Shown here one piece after another: positions 1 to 8,524 of a stretch of DNA of 64,000 bases. The stretch is from Gammaproteobacteria bacterium. GTDB lineage: Bacteria; Pseudomonadota; Gammaproteobacteria; Steroidobacterales; GCA-2729495. The stretch's first letter is position 1; every line of letters begins with the position of its first letter. The stretch is from NCBI GenBank assembly GCA_030583605.1, contig CP129466.1:1061001-1125000 (forward strand). The letters run 5' to 3'. A model generated the notes under the pieces. The model was not told the origin of the DNA. It saw only the letters and a list, made by a program, of their open reading frames with translations, and searched no databases. The position numbers were made by a program, and so were the translations under genes.

Positions 1-144
1 GCGACCTCCGGCATATTCGGGGTGGCCGCGGGCATCTCGGCGTTGTGGGGCTGGTCGGCGTACTCGGCCGCGCGGCGTCACGAGGCGGCGCGCCTCGGCG
101 ATGGCGTTGCGCCACCGGCGCCGACTTCCGCGCGCAGCACCTGA
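1..144 (+). CDS. C-terminal fragment of an unidentified, probably membrane-associated protein
   Basis: The reading frame is open from the first base and stops with TGA at 142-144, giving the last 47 residues of a gene that begins outside the window. The visible part has a hydrophobic stretch (about residues 4-22, ending in ALWGWSAY) that could be a membrane helix. It is followed by a short arginine- and alanine-rich tail rich in proline. I do not recognise the family. It converges on the peroxiredoxin gene, with 21 bases between the two stop codons. Confidence 0.5.
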   Translation, partial: ATSGIFGVAAGISALWGWSAYSAARRHEAARLGDGVAPPAPTSARST

Positions 145-165
145 GCGCAGCGCCCGGAGCAGGCC

Positions 166-705
166 TCAGGACGGATCGCGCGCCTTGAGTTCCTTCAGGT
201 CGGCGAGCACCTCTTCGGAGTGCCTGGCTGCATCGACCTTGCGGTAGTGCTTCGCGACCGTGCCGTCCGGCGCGATCAGGAAGGTCTCGCGTTTTGCGAG
301 CTTGATCGGACCGAGGGAGTGGAGCACGTCGTAGCGTTTCGCGACGGCGCCGCCGGTGTCGGCGAGCAGCGGGAATGGCAGGCTGTATTTCGTCGCGAAT
401 TCCTCGTGTGATGCCACATCATCGAGGCTCACCCCGAGGATGACGGCGCCGAGTTCGTCGAAGGCGAAGATGTTGTCGCGGAACGCGCAGGCTTCCTTGG
501 TGCAACCGGGCGTCTGGTCTTTCGGATAGAAATACAGGGCGATCCATCGGCCGCGATGCTGGGCGAGTGTGTGCCACTCGCCGTTCTGGTCCTGCAGCCG
601 GAATTCCGGGGCGGGCTCGCCCACGGCGACCTGCGCCAGCGACACGCCCGGCCCGAACGTCGCCAGTACGATCGCGAGACCTCTGCGCCACGCCGCTGCA
701 ATCAT
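166..705 (-). CDS. Periplasmic peroxiredoxin, Bcp/PrxQ type
   Basis: A 179-residue thioredoxin-fold peroxidase of the AhpC/TSA superfamily that would reduce H2O2 and organic hydroperoxides using thiols. The peroxidatic cysteine is C68 in TPGCTKEAC. A second cysteine at C73, five residues on, is the resolving-cysteine arrangement of the Bcp/PrxQ subfamily. Residues 1-24 form a signal peptide (hydrophobic core AIVLATF, likely cleavage after SLA), so this copy should act in the periplasm, whereas E. coli Bcp is cytoplasmic. The ATG at 705 is chosen because AGGAG lies just upstream and the signal peptide starts there; a longer open frame to 870 lacks support. It is divergent from the patatin gene. 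Confidence 0.88.
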   Translation of the reverse strand: MIAAAWRRGLAIVLATFGPGVSLAQVAVGEPAPEFRLQDQNGEWHTLAQHRGRWIALYFYPKDQTPGCTKEACAFRDNIFAFDELGAVILGVSLDDVASHEEFATKYSLPFPLLADTGGAVAKRYDVLHSLGPIKLAKRETFLIAPDGTVAKHYRKVDAARHSEEVLADLKELKARDPS

Positions 706-842
706 CCGGGTTGCTCCTGGATCGTCCGACTGCCACGGATCATAGCATCGCTGAGACAGCGTACCTTGTTCGCCGCATTGCCCTATGCTTAGATTCGGGC
801 CTCGCCGGGTTATTGAGCGGATTGCCAGAGACACTCGCGGCC

Positions 843-2123
843 ATGCCTGACAGAAGCCTGCGTGTCCCACAGCCGCCGGTACGCGACAAGCGTATCGGCC
901 TGGTGCTTCCGGGCGGTGGGGCGCGTGGCGCCTACCAGGTCGGAGTGCTGAAGGCGATTGCCGAGATCATGCCGCGGCGCTCGCCGAATCCGTTCTCGGT
1001 GATCAGCGGGACCTCGGCCGGCGCGATCAGTTCGGCGGTGCTCGCCAGCCAGGCGCGCGTCTTCCGGCACGCGGTCGCAGACCTGGAGCGCGTCTGGGCC
1101 AATTTCCGCTCCCACCACGTCTTCCGTTGCGATTCGCTCACGATGCTCAAGAGCAGCCTGCATTGGGCCGCCGCCGTGGTTTTCGGCGGGCTCGGCGTCG
1201 GCAATCCGCGCGCATTGCTCGACAACACGCCGCTGCGTGAAATGCTCGGGCGGGCGATCAATCTCAACGCGATCCAGGAATCCATCGATCGCGGGTATCT
1301 CGACGCGGTCACCGTCACGGCGGCGGGTTACGATTCGGCGCGCTCCGTGTCGTTCTACCAGGGCCGCGAGGGGTATGAGCCCTGGGACCGCGTGCGCCGG
1401 GTGGGCCGCCCGGCGACGATCACGCTCGATCACCTCATGGCGAGCATAGCCGTGCCGATGATGTTCCCGCCCGTGCTGATACGGCGCGAGTACTTCGGCG
1501 ACGGTGCCATGCGCCAGGCGACGCCGCTTTCCCCGGCCGTGCACCTCGGCGCCGATCGCCTGCTGATCGTCGGCGTGCGTGACGAGGAGTCGGACCCGGC
1601 ACCCGGGCCGGATGCGGAAGTGCCCTATCCGAGCATGGGCCGCATTGCGGGCTACGTGCTCGATGCCCTGTTCATGGACGGCCTCTCCCAGGACCTGGAG
1701 CGTCTCACGCGGGTCAACACGATCCTGGAGAACGTTCCGGGTCGTGTGCTCGATTCCGGCGTTTCGCAGCTGCGCTATATCGATGCGCTGATCATCCTGC
1801 CGAGCCGTGACGTTCGCGAGATCGCCGTCCGGCACGTGCACGAGATGCCGCGGCAGGTGCAGCTGCTGATGAGCGGGCTCGGCGCACTCAACTACGGCGG
1901 ACGCCAGCTGGTGAGCTACCTGTTGTTCGAGCAGGGCTATACGCGTGAACTGATCCGGCTCGGCTACGACGACGCACTCGCGCGCCGTGATCAGATCATC
2001 GCCTTCATGGAGGGGGCGCCCATCAACGCGCCGGGCGGCATTGCAGGCTGGCGCGACCTGTCGGAGCACTATTCGCAGAAGGTGCGGGTACTGCGCCTCC
2101 CCGGCCAGGGCGCGGCTGTCTGA
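843..2123 (+). CDS. Patatin-like phospholipase (RssA-type)
   Basis: A 426-residue serine acyl hydrolase of the patatin family. The oxyanion-hole glycine motif GGGARG is at residues 24-29, the nucleophile elbow GTSAG at 56-60 (S58), and the catalytic aspartate of the Ser-Asp dyad at D220 (GDGA). No signal peptide is seen, so it is probably cytoplasmic or membrane-peripheral and would hydrolyse phospholipid or lysophospholipid acyl chains. About 190 residues follow the catalytic Asp; I do not recognise a separate domain there. The ATG at 843 places the first conserved motif near the N-terminus as in relatives. The open frame extends upstream to 567 but those residues look non-coding. It ends 29 bp from the convergent mgtE stop. 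Substrate is not predictable. Confidence 0.85.
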   Translation: MPDRSLRVPQPPVRDKRIGLVLPGGGARGAYQVGVLKAIAEIMPRRSPNPFSVISGTSAGAISSAVLASQARVFRHAVADLERVWANFRSHHVFRCDSLTMLKSSLHWAAAVVFGGLGVGNPRALLDNTPLREMLGRAINLNAIQESIDRGYLDAVTVTAAGYDSARSVSFYQGREGYEPWDRVRRVGRPATITLDHLMASIAVPMMFPPVLIRREYFGDGAMRQATPLSPAVHLGADRLLIVGVRDEESDPAPGPDAEVPYPSMGRIAGYVLDALFMDGLSQDLERLTRVNTILENVPGRVLDSGVSQLRYIDALIILPSRDVREIAVRHVHEMPRQVQLLMSGLGALNYGGRQLVSYLLFEQGYTRELIRLGYDDALARRDQIIAFMEGAPINAPGGIAGWRDLSEHYSQKVRVLRLPGQGAAV

Positions 2124-2152
2124 GCCGCACGGTTTTCGGCCACGCCGGGCCG

Positions 2153-3505
2153 TCAGGTCAGGAACAGCGTTCCGAGGCCGAGAAAGACACCGAACCCGAC
2201 GCAATCCGTGATGGTGGTCAGCACGACGGTGCCGGCGATCGCCGGATCGATGTGCATCTTCGTGAGCGCGAGCGGCACGGCAAATCCGGCGAGCGCCGCA
2301 GTCAGCAGGTTGATCACCAGCGCCGCGCCGATGATCGCGCCGACCTGCCAGTTGGCGAAAAACAGCATCGTGCCGGCAGCCACCACCAGTGCCCAGCCGA
2401 CACCGTTCAGCAGGGCCACGCCGAGTTCCTTGGCGAACAGCCAGCGCGCGTTCGAATCCTGCACCCGCCCCAGCGCGAGGCCGCGCACCATCAGCGTCAC
2501 CACCTGGCTGCCGGCGATGCCGCCCATGCTGGCCACGATCGGCATCAGCACGGCGAGCACGACCACCTTGTTCAGCGTCGGCTGGAACAGGCCAACCACG
2601 GAGGAGGCGGCAAAGGCCGTCAACAGGTTGATCCCCAGCCAGATGGCGCGCCGTCGCGCGCTGATCACCACCGGCGCGAACATGTCGTCATCCTCCGGCA
2701 GGCCCGCCATGCGGCGGATGTCCTCGTCGGCCTGCTCCTGGATCACGTCGACCACGTCGTCCACGGTGATCTGCCCGAGCAGCCTGCCGTGCTCGCCGAC
2801 GACCGGCGCAGTGACCAGATCGCGATGCTGGAACTGCTGGGCCACCTCGCGGTCAGGCATGGTGGCCGGAATGGGCTCGAACGAGGCGTCCATGACGTCG
2901 CCCACGCTGCGCTCCGGATCGCGGGTCAGCAGGCGCGAGATGTACAGCGATCCGAGGTAGCGCTCGTGACGGTCTACGACGAAGATCGCATCCGTCTTGT
3001 CGGGGAGGTTGCCGTGCATGCGCAGGTAGCGGATTACCACTTCCAGCGTCACGTCGGGGCGCACCGCGATCATGTCGGGGTTCATCAGGCCTCCGGCGCT
3101 GTCCTCCGGATAGGACAGCACCGCGCTCAGCCGCTCCCGGTCGCGCTGGGAGAGCGCGCGCAGCACCTGGGTCGTCAGGGTTTCGGGTAGTCCGGCCAGA
3201 AAATCGGCGAGATCGTCGAGGTCCATGTCCTCGGCGGCTGCGACCAGATCCTTCGTGTCCATGCCTTCGACCAGGCCCGCGCGCACATCGTCCGCGAGTT
3301 CCACGAGGATCTCGCCCTGCTCCTCGCTGTCGACGAGGTCGAAGACCAGGCGGCGCTTGGCAGGCGGCAACGACTCGAGCAGGTGGGCGGTCTCGGCCGG
3401 GTGCAGTGCGCGCACCAGACGCTGCACCTGCCGCGCCGTGCCGGCCTCGAGTGCGGCGAGCACATGCTCGAGATCACTGCGCTTGTGGGTGTCGTTTTCC
3501 GTCAT
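2153..3505 (-). CDS. mgtE: Magnesium transporter MgtE
   Basis: A 450-residue inner-membrane Mg2+ channel of the MgtE family, at the usual family length. An acidic N domain (about 1-130) precedes a pair of CBS domains (about 130-265, with AGGLMNPD at their start) that sense cytosolic Mg2+. Five membrane helices form the C-terminal pore domain, ending in the family signature TDCVGFGVFLGLG. The ATG at 3505 is preceded by GGGA; an in-frame ATG at 3529 is possible but has a poorer context. It lies directly after rapZ on the same strand, 259 bp away, with a plausible own promoter and a strongly folded leader. In Xanthomonas-like genomes mgtE follows the nitrogen-PTS genes, which are missing here. 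Confidence 0.93.
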   Translation of the reverse strand: MTENDTHKRSDLEHVLAALEAGTARQVQRLVRALHPAETAHLLESLPPAKRRLVFDLVDSEEQGEILVELADDVRAGLVEGMDTKDLVAAAEDMDLDDLADFLAGLPETLTTQVLRALSQRDRERLSAVLSYPEDSAGGLMNPDMIAVRPDVTLEVVIRYLRMHGNLPDKTDAIFVVDRHERYLGSLYISRLLTRDPERSVGDVMDASFEPIPATMPDREVAQQFQHRDLVTAPVVGEHGRLLGQITVDDVVDVIQEQADEDIRRMAGLPEDDDMFAPVVISARRRAIWLGINLLTAFAASSVVGLFQPTLNKVVVLAVLMPIVASMGGIAGSQVVTLMVRGLALGRVQDSNARWLFAKELGVALLNGVGWALVVAAGTMLFFANWQVGAIIGAALVINLLTAALAGFAVPLALTKMHIDPAIAGTVVLTTITDCVGFGVFLGLGTLFLT

Positions 3506-3529
3506 GGTTTCCCGGAGCGGCGCGGGCAT

Positions 3530-3563
3530 CCGTGCAGCGGGCTGCATGCCCGTGGGTGCACGG
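3530..3563 (-). promoter_or_regulatory. Nested hairpin in the mgtE leader
   Basis: Read on the minus strand, a 7-bp outer stem (CCGTGCA with TGCACGG) encloses a 5-bp inner stem (CGGGC with GCCCG) and an ATGCA loop. It ends 24 bases before the mgtE ATG and lies downstream of the proposed promoter, so it would sit in the 5' leader next to the ribosome-binding site. It does not resemble the M-box or the mgtA-type Mg2+ leaders I know. A regulatory role is inference. Confidence 0.45.
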
Positions 3564-3612
3564 CCTCGGTTAATGGAACACGAAACGACCGCTTCCCCGC
3601 CGTCCGTGCGCG

Positions 3613-3641
3613 AGTGTAGCGATTGCGCCAGTCCGGTTTAA
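3613..3641 (-). promoter_or_regulatory. Putative sigma-70 promoter for mgtE
   Basis: On the minus strand TTAAAC (3641-3636) and TACACT (3618-3613) are separated by exactly 17 bp. The -35 matches consensus at 3 of 6 positions and the -10 at 4 of 6. Transcription would start near 3606 and give a leader of about 100 nt containing the nested hairpin. Confidence 0.35.
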
Positions 3642-3764
3642 GGTTCATTGCCGATCTGCGGGTGCGGGGTGGCGTCGCTGCGCAGCCGATGCGCCAGCCT
3701 GCCCCGTGCGGGGCCAACGTATCGTCTGCGCAAGCGCCGCCCTCGGAGCGGCGATGAGCCCGGT

Positions 3765-4658
3765 TCAGGCCCCGGGCGCCGCTCCGGGTGGACGGCCGAC
3801 ACCGCGCAGTTCGTTGTGCCGGATCAGCACCTGCGTGTGACTCCTGGACAGGCTCGCGGCCAGCCGCTCGGCCATGTATACCGAGCGGTGTTGTCCGCCG
3901 GTGCAGCCGAGGGCCACGGTCAGGTAGTTGCGATTGAAGTCGATGTACTTGGGGATCCAGTGTTCGAGGAAGCCCTCGATATCGCCGAACATCCGCTGCA
4001 CGTCCGGTTTGCTGTCGAGGTACCCGATCACCAGCGGATCCCGGCCGGTCAATGGCCGCAGGTTCAGCTCCCAGTACGGATTCGGGAGGCAGCGCAGGTC
4101 GAAGACGAAATCCGCATCAAGCGGGATCCCGTGCTTGTAGCCGAAAGACTCGATGAGGATCGAAAGGCCATGTTCGGTGCGCTGGCCGACGCGACCGCGT
4201 ACCGCATCACGCAGTTGATAGATGCTCGTGTGGCTGGTGTCGATGATGAGCTCTGCACATGCCATCACCGGGCCGAGCAGTTCCTTCTCCCGGCTGATCG
4301 CCTCGCGCAGGCTCACTCCCTGCGAGGACAGCGGGTGCGGCCTGCGGCTCTCGGCGTAGCGGCGGAGCAGGCTGTCCTCGTCGGCGTGCAGGAACACGAC
4401 CTCGCAGCGTACGCCCTGGTTGCGCAACTGCTGGACCAGTTCCGGCAACGACTCGAAGTTGCCCGTCCGGCTGCGGGCATCGACGCCGACGGCAAGGTTC
4501 TCGTAGAACGGGTCACCTGTCGCGATGATCTGCGCGATCATCGAGCCGAGGAGGGCGGCCGGCACGTTGTCCATGCAATAGAAGCCGACGTCCTCGAGCA
4601 GGTGCAGGGCGACGCTCTTGCCCGAGCCCGACAGTCCGCTGACGATTACCAGTCGCAC
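3765..4658 (-). CDS. rapZ: RapZ family nucleotide-binding RNase adapter
   Basis: A 297-residue RapZ/YvcJ family protein. The N-terminal P-loop domain has GLSGSGKS at 8-15. The C-terminal domain contains the family hallmark GCTGGQHRS. In E. coli RapZ binds glucosamine-6-phosphate and delivers the sRNA GlmZ to RNase E, setting GlmS level and so precursor supply for peptidoglycan and LPS. Here the extreme C-terminus (RHNELRGVGRPPGAAPGA) lacks the lysine-rich patch that binds sRNA in E. coli, so an RNA-adapter role is not assured. The start is GTG at 4658 with AGCAGG upstream. It lies 43 bp downstream of hpf, with no ptsN or hprK between them. Confidence 0.92.
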   Translation of the reverse strand: MRLVIVSGLSGSGKSVALHLLEDVGFYCMDNVPAALLGSMIAQIIATGDPFYENLAVGVDARSRTGNFESLPELVQQLRNQGVRCEVVFLHADEDSLLRRYAESRRPHPLSSQGVSLREAISREKELLGPVMACAELIIDTSHTSIYQLRDAVRGRVGQRTEHGLSILIESFGYKHGIPLDADFVFDLRCLPNPYWELNLRPLTGRDPLVIGYLDSKPDVQRMFGDIEGFLEHWIPKYIDFNRNYLTVALGCTGGQHRSVYMAERLAASLSRSHTQVLIRHNELRGVGRPPGAAPGA

Positions 4659-4701
4659 GAAAACCTGCTGCTTCGTCGCTGTCCGGGGCCCGTCGCGGCC
4701 C

Positions 4702-5028
4702 TCAGTCGGAGCGCTTCCTGTCGTTGCGGTCGTGTTTGTCGTGATGGGACTGGAGTTTTTCCTTGTGCTTCTTGATCTGCCGGTCGAGTTTGTCCGTCAG
4801 GGTGTCGATGGCCGCGTACATGTTCTCCTCGACCGAGTCGGCGAACAGCGAATTGCCGCTGACGTTGATGCGCGCCTCGGCCTTGTGGCGGAGCTTCTCC
4901 ACCGTCAGGATGCAGTGCACGTCGGTGACGTGATCGAAGTGGCGCATGAGCCGCGAGAGCTTGCTGTCCACGTAGTCCCGCAGTGCCGGGGTGATCTCCA
5001 CGTGATGACCGGTCAGGTTTACTTGCAT
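4702..5028 (-). CDS. hpf: Ribosome hibernation promoting factor, short form
   Basis: A 108-residue HPF/YfiA family protein that occupies the mRNA/tRNA channel of the 30S subunit and helps form inactive 100S dimers in stationary phase. The family start (MQVNLTGHHVEITPALRDYV) and the pattern of basic residues along the alpha helices are intact. It lacks the C-terminal dimerisation domain of long HPF. The tail is highly charged (KHKEKLQSHHDKHDRNDRK). A strong AGGAG precedes the ATG. It sits 40 bp after rpoN, the standard position, and is probably co-transcribed with rpoN and rapZ. Confidence 0.95.
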   Translation of the reverse strand: MQVNLTGHHVEITPALRDYVDSKLSRLMRHFDHVTDVHCILTVEKLRHKAEARINVSGNSLFADSVEENMYAAIDTLTDKLDRQIKKHKEKLQSHHDKHDRNDRKRSD

Positions 5029-5068
5029 TGGCTGGCTCCTGGGGGCGGTTGTTCGTCTGTTTGCGTGC

Positions 5069-6544
5069 TCAGCGGGATGCGCGCTGCTTGCGCTGGCTGG
5101 ATGGGGCGATCTTCATCGCTTCCCGGTACTTTGCCACGGTCCGGCGCGCCACGTTGGTCCCTTCGGCCTGCAGCAACTCGGCGATGCGGCTGTCGCTCAG
5201 CGGACTGGCGGGGTTCTCCTGCCCGATGAGCTTGCGGATCTTGGCCCGGATGGCGGTGGACGACTGTTCCGTGCCGTCGTCGCCGGTGACCTGGCTCGAG
5301 AAGAAATAGCGCAGTTCGAACACGCCACGGGGGGTGTGCATGTACTTCCCGGCGGTTACGCGCGAGATGGTGGATTCGTGCATTTCCACCGCCTCGGCCA
5401 CGTCTTTCAGGATCATCGGCTTCATGTGTTCCTCGCCATGCTCGAAGAACGCGCGCTGCCGGCGGACTATGCAATTGGCGACCTTGAGCAGGGTCTCGTT
5501 GCGGATTTCCAGGCTGCGCACCAGCCAGCGCGCTTCCTGGAGCTGGCCGCGCAGCGCCGTATGCTCGCCATTGCCCCGCAGCATCTGCGCGTAGGTCTGG
5601 TTGACCCGCAGCCGTGGGGCGAGGCTGCGGTTGACCTCGACGATCCACCGGCCATCGTGGTTACGCACGAACACGTCCGGTACCACGAACTCGGTCGTGG
5701 CTGGCTGCACTGCTGCTCCCGGGCGCGGGTGGCAGGCGCGGATCAGCGCCAGGGCTTCGTGGAGATCGTCTTCACCGGCGCCGAGCTTGCGCCGGAGCAT
5801 GGCGAGTTCCTGCTCGGCGACGAGTTCGAGATGTTCGTTTGCGACCGTGAGGGCGAGTGCACGGCCGGCGACGCTTTCGTCGAGCTGCAGGAGCTGGATG
5901 CGTATGCATTCGGCGAGATCGCGGGCACCGACACCGGGCGGATCGAGCTCCTGGATCTTGCTGAGTGTCTGCTCGACCTCCTGCAGACTGTAGCCTGCGG
6001 TGGCAGGCAACATCGCGAGAATTCCGTCCAGTGGCTCGGTCAGGTAACCGTCGTCGTTGATGTAATCGATGATCGCCTCGCCGATGACCGCCTCACGTGG
6101 TGTGAAGTGCTCCATGCCGAGCTGCCACAGCAGATGCTCCCGCAGTGACTGCCCGGCCTGGTCGGCGATCTCGGCCTGCCGGTCGTCGTCGGACCACGGG
6201 TCGGCCCGGCCCGAGGCCGCAACATCGCTCCACAGGCTGGAATCCGGGGGCTCGTCGGCCAGTACGCCGCTCTCATCGGGATCGTAGTCGAATTGCTCGG
6301 TATCGTCGGACTTCGCCGACGGCGTCTCCGTGGAGAACTCGGCGGCGGGTGCCTGGCCGGGCGGAATCTCGATCTCGCGCTCGGCGGGCTCCTCGAGTTC
6401 CAGCATGACGTTGCTTTCCAGGATCTGCTGTAACTGCGCGTTCAACTCCAATATTGGCAGCTGCAGCAGGCGGATGGCCTGCTGCAATTGCGGCGTCATG
6501 GTCAATTGCTGACCGACGCGAAGCTGCAACGACGGTTTCAGCAT
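5069..6544 (-). CDS. rpoN: RNA polymerase sigma-54 factor
   Basis: A 491-residue sigma-54. The glutamine- and leucine-rich region I (residues 1-50) contacts activators. An acidic region II (about 55-125) is followed by the core-binding domain and the helix-turn-helix. The invariant RpoN box ARRTVAKYRE lies at 466-475. It directs transcription from -24/-12 promoters and needs an AAA+ activator; this window also encodes one such activator (pilR) and a matching promoter ahead of pilA. The ATG at 6544 is preceded by GGAAG. It is 75 bp downstream of lptB, the conserved lptB-rpoN-hpf arrangement of gammaproteobacteria. Confidence 0.97.
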   Translation of the reverse strand: MLKPSLQLRVGQQLTMTPQLQQAIRLLQLPILELNAQLQQILESNVMLELEEPAEREIEIPPGQAPAAEFSTETPSAKSDDTEQFDYDPDESGVLADEPPDSSLWSDVAASGRADPWSDDDRQAEIADQAGQSLREHLLWQLGMEHFTPREAVIGEAIIDYINDDGYLTEPLDGILAMLPATAGYSLQEVEQTLSKIQELDPPGVGARDLAECIRIQLLQLDESVAGRALALTVANEHLELVAEQELAMLRRKLGAGEDDLHEALALIRACHPRPGAAVQPATTEFVVPDVFVRNHDGRWIVEVNRSLAPRLRVNQTYAQMLRGNGEHTALRGQLQEARWLVRSLEIRNETLLKVANCIVRRQRAFFEHGEEHMKPMILKDVAEAVEMHESTISRVTAGKYMHTPRGVFELRYFFSSQVTGDDGTEQSSTAIRAKIRKLIGQENPASPLSDSRIAELLQAEGTNVARRTVAKYREAMKIAPSSQRKQRASR

Positions 6545-6619
6545 GTCTTCCGGCTGCGCACGATTTCGATCCCAAGCGGCGCGCCGAACCCGACGGTCGC
6601 GCCGAACAACGCTATCAGC

Positions 6620-7345
6620 TTATAGCCTAAAGCTCTCGCCCAGGTACACCTCGCGGACCTGCTGGTTGTCCAGGATTTCCGCCGGTGTCCCCTGCGCGAT
6701 CATGTTCCCATCGCTCAGGATATAGGCGCGAGCGCATATTCCAAGGGTTTCGCGCACATTATGGTCGGTGATCAGGACGCCGATGTCGCGTTCTGCCAGG
6801 TGGCGGATGATGCGCTGGATATCGAGGACCGAAATGGGATCGACGCCCGCAAACGGCTCATCGAGCAGCACAAAGCGGGGCCTCATGGCGAGGGCCCGGG
6901 CAATCTCGACACGGCGACGCTCGCCGCCGGACAGGCTCATGCCGAGACTCGAGCGCACATGGCTGATGTGCAGTTCGTCGAGCAGGTTCTCCAGCAGGCT
7001 CTCGCGGTCGGCGCGGGTCAGTTCCTCGCGGGTCTCGAGGATGGCGAGGATGTTGTTCTCGACGGACAGCCTGCGGAACACGGAGGCCTCCTGCGGCAGG
7101 TAACCGAGACCAAGGCGGGCGCGCCGATGCATCGGCAGGCGCGTCAGGTCCTCGCCGTCGAGAATGATCCTGCCTTCGTCGCAGGGGATGAGCCCGACGA
7201 TCATGTAGAAGGCGGTGGTTTTGCCGGCTCCGTTCGGGCCCAGCAGGCCGACCACCTCGCCGCTGTGGATGTCGAGCGAGATCCGCTTGACGACCTGGCG
7301 CGACTTGAAGCGTTTCGAGATTTCCAGAGCCGCGATCGTGCTCAT
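6620..7345 (-). CDS. lptB: LPS export ABC transporter ATP-binding protein LptB
   Basis: A 241-residue ABC ATPase that powers LPS extraction from the inner membrane with LptFG and LptC. Walker A GPNGAGKT is at 36-43. It is followed by a Q-loop (YLPQE), the signature LSGGE and Walker B (FVLLDEP), with the switch histidine in ITDHNV. The start ATG at 7345 overlaps the lptA stop by 4 bp, which implies translational coupling; an open frame running further upstream is only read-through of the lptA region. lptF and lptG are not in this window. Confidence 0.97.
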   Translation of the reverse strand: MSTIAALEISKRFKSRQVVKRISLDIHSGEVVGLLGPNGAGKTTAFYMIVGLIPCDEGRIILDGEDLTRLPMHRRARLGLGYLPQEASVFRRLSVENNILAILETREELTRADRESLLENLLDELHISHVRSSLGMSLSGGERRRVEIARALAMRPRFVLLDEPFAGVDPISVLDIQRIIRHLAERDIGVLITDHNVRETLGICARAYILSDGNMIAQGTPAEILDNQQVREVYLGESFRL

Positions 7346-7968
7346 GGTTTCGTCACGGCCTCGCGGTCCTGTGGCGGCTTGATCTTCATGCGGATCCCGC
7401 CTTTGCCGTCCGAATCGGCGGTGACGTACTCGCGCACGATATCGTAGGAAATCCGTTCCCCGGTGACCTCGTTTGCACCATCGCTCAGCCACGCGTCGCC
7501 GGAAAGCCGGATCGTGGCGGTCGAAACGTCGTAGTCCATGACGCGGGCCCTGCCCCGGGCGAGTGTGTCGCCGGGGCGGGGCTGCTCGAACTGCGCCGGG
7601 ACGCCGCGCAGCACGGCGGAGCGCAGCTCGTGGCCAACGAACTGCAGCTCAGCGCTGTCGCCGGAGACTTTCGCGCCCTGGCTTTCGAGCACGACGTTAC
7701 CCTCGAACTGCCAGCGACTGTTCTCGAAATCGAGCCGGGCCACCGTGCCGCGCTCGGCGCGGACGCTCATCACGCCCTGCGTAATCAGTACGTTCTGGAA
7801 GCTGAGCTGGTTGTTGACCCCGTCGAACTGCGACGAAGTCGCCTCGAGATTGATCGGCAGGCGCCGGTCGATGTCGAGGTGCGGCTTGTTCTGCGCGGTG
7901 GCCGCCCGGTTGCCGATCAGCAGGCATGCACAGATCAACACGCCGGCTATGGCCCTGCTATGGAGCAT
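7342..7968 (-). CDS. lptA: LPS transport periplasmic protein LptA
   Basis: A 208-residue protein of the LptA/OstA beta-jellyroll family that forms the periplasmic bridge for LPS between LptC and LptD. Residues 1-25 are a Sec signal peptide ending AATA. The body repeats the short strand pattern of the family ([31 protein letters not shown]). It overlaps lptC by 11 bp upstream and lptB by 4 bp downstream. It is slightly longer than E. coli LptA, mostly through a charged C-terminal tail. Confidence 0.93.
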   Translation of the reverse strand: MLHSRAIAGVLICACLLIGNRAATAQNKPHLDIDRRLPINLEATSSQFDGVNNQLSFQNVLITQGVMSVRAERGTVARLDFENSRWQFEGNVVLESQGAKVSGDSAELQFVGHELRSAVLRGVPAQFEQPRPGDTLARGRARVMDYDVSTATIRLSGDAWLSDGANEVTGERISYDIVREYVTADSDGKGGIRMKIKPPQDREAVTKP

Positions 7969-8518
7969 AAGTGCCTCTCACGGCTGACAGCAGTTCGAGG
8001 TGGTTATCCGCGAGTCTTGCCCGCATCCCGGTGCCGCGGACCGCGCCGCCGGCAAAATCTATGGTCACCACGCTGTCGGTCGTGGCCGTGTCCGTGGCAG
8101 TGAAGTACTCCAGGCGGTCGGTCCGAATCGTCGCAGACGTGACCTCGCCGGAGCGCGTTTCGGCAACGACATTGCCGGAGAGTTCGATGATCGTACCATC
8201 GGCGCGGATCTCTCCTGTATCGGCATGCAGGTTCCACGGGCGGCGGTCGGTGGGTTCGTAGCTGATGGCCACCTCGTGCAGATCGACGGTGTCGTCCCCG
8301 GGTGACTGCACGACCGTGGCCGCATCCACACGATACAGGAGCCTGCCATCCTCGCCGGTGCCGCTGAGTTTTGCCCGCGTTGCGTAGTAGCCGACGCCAA
8401 GATGGACCGGCTCTTCGGGCTGCGGCCGGGCATCGCGGCCGGAGTTGTCCAGCAACACCCAGCTCGCCGCGGCAGCGCCGAGCAGGAGTGTCAATCTGAC
8501 GACGTGGCGCAGTTCCAC
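7958..8518 (-). CDS. lptC: LPS export protein LptC
   Basis: A 186-residue bitopic inner-membrane protein. One N-terminal helix (about residues 8-24) anchors a periplasmic jellyroll domain that takes LPS from LptBFG and passes it to LptA. Sequence identity in this family is low, so the call rests on the single helix, length, beta-rich pattern and position between kdsC and lptA. The start is GTG at 8518 with GAGCG upstream. Six bases separate it from the kdsC stop. Confidence 0.9.
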   Translation of the reverse strand: MELRHVVRLTLLLGAAAASWVLLDNSGRDARPQPEEPVHLGVGYYATRAKLSGTGEDGRLLYRVDAATVVQSPGDDTVDLHEVAISYEPTDRRPWNLHADTGEIRADGTIIELSGNVVAETRSGEVTSATIRTDRLEYFTATDTATTDSVVTIDFAGGAVRGTGMRARLADNHLELLSAVRGTYAP

Positions 8519-8524
8519 GAACGC

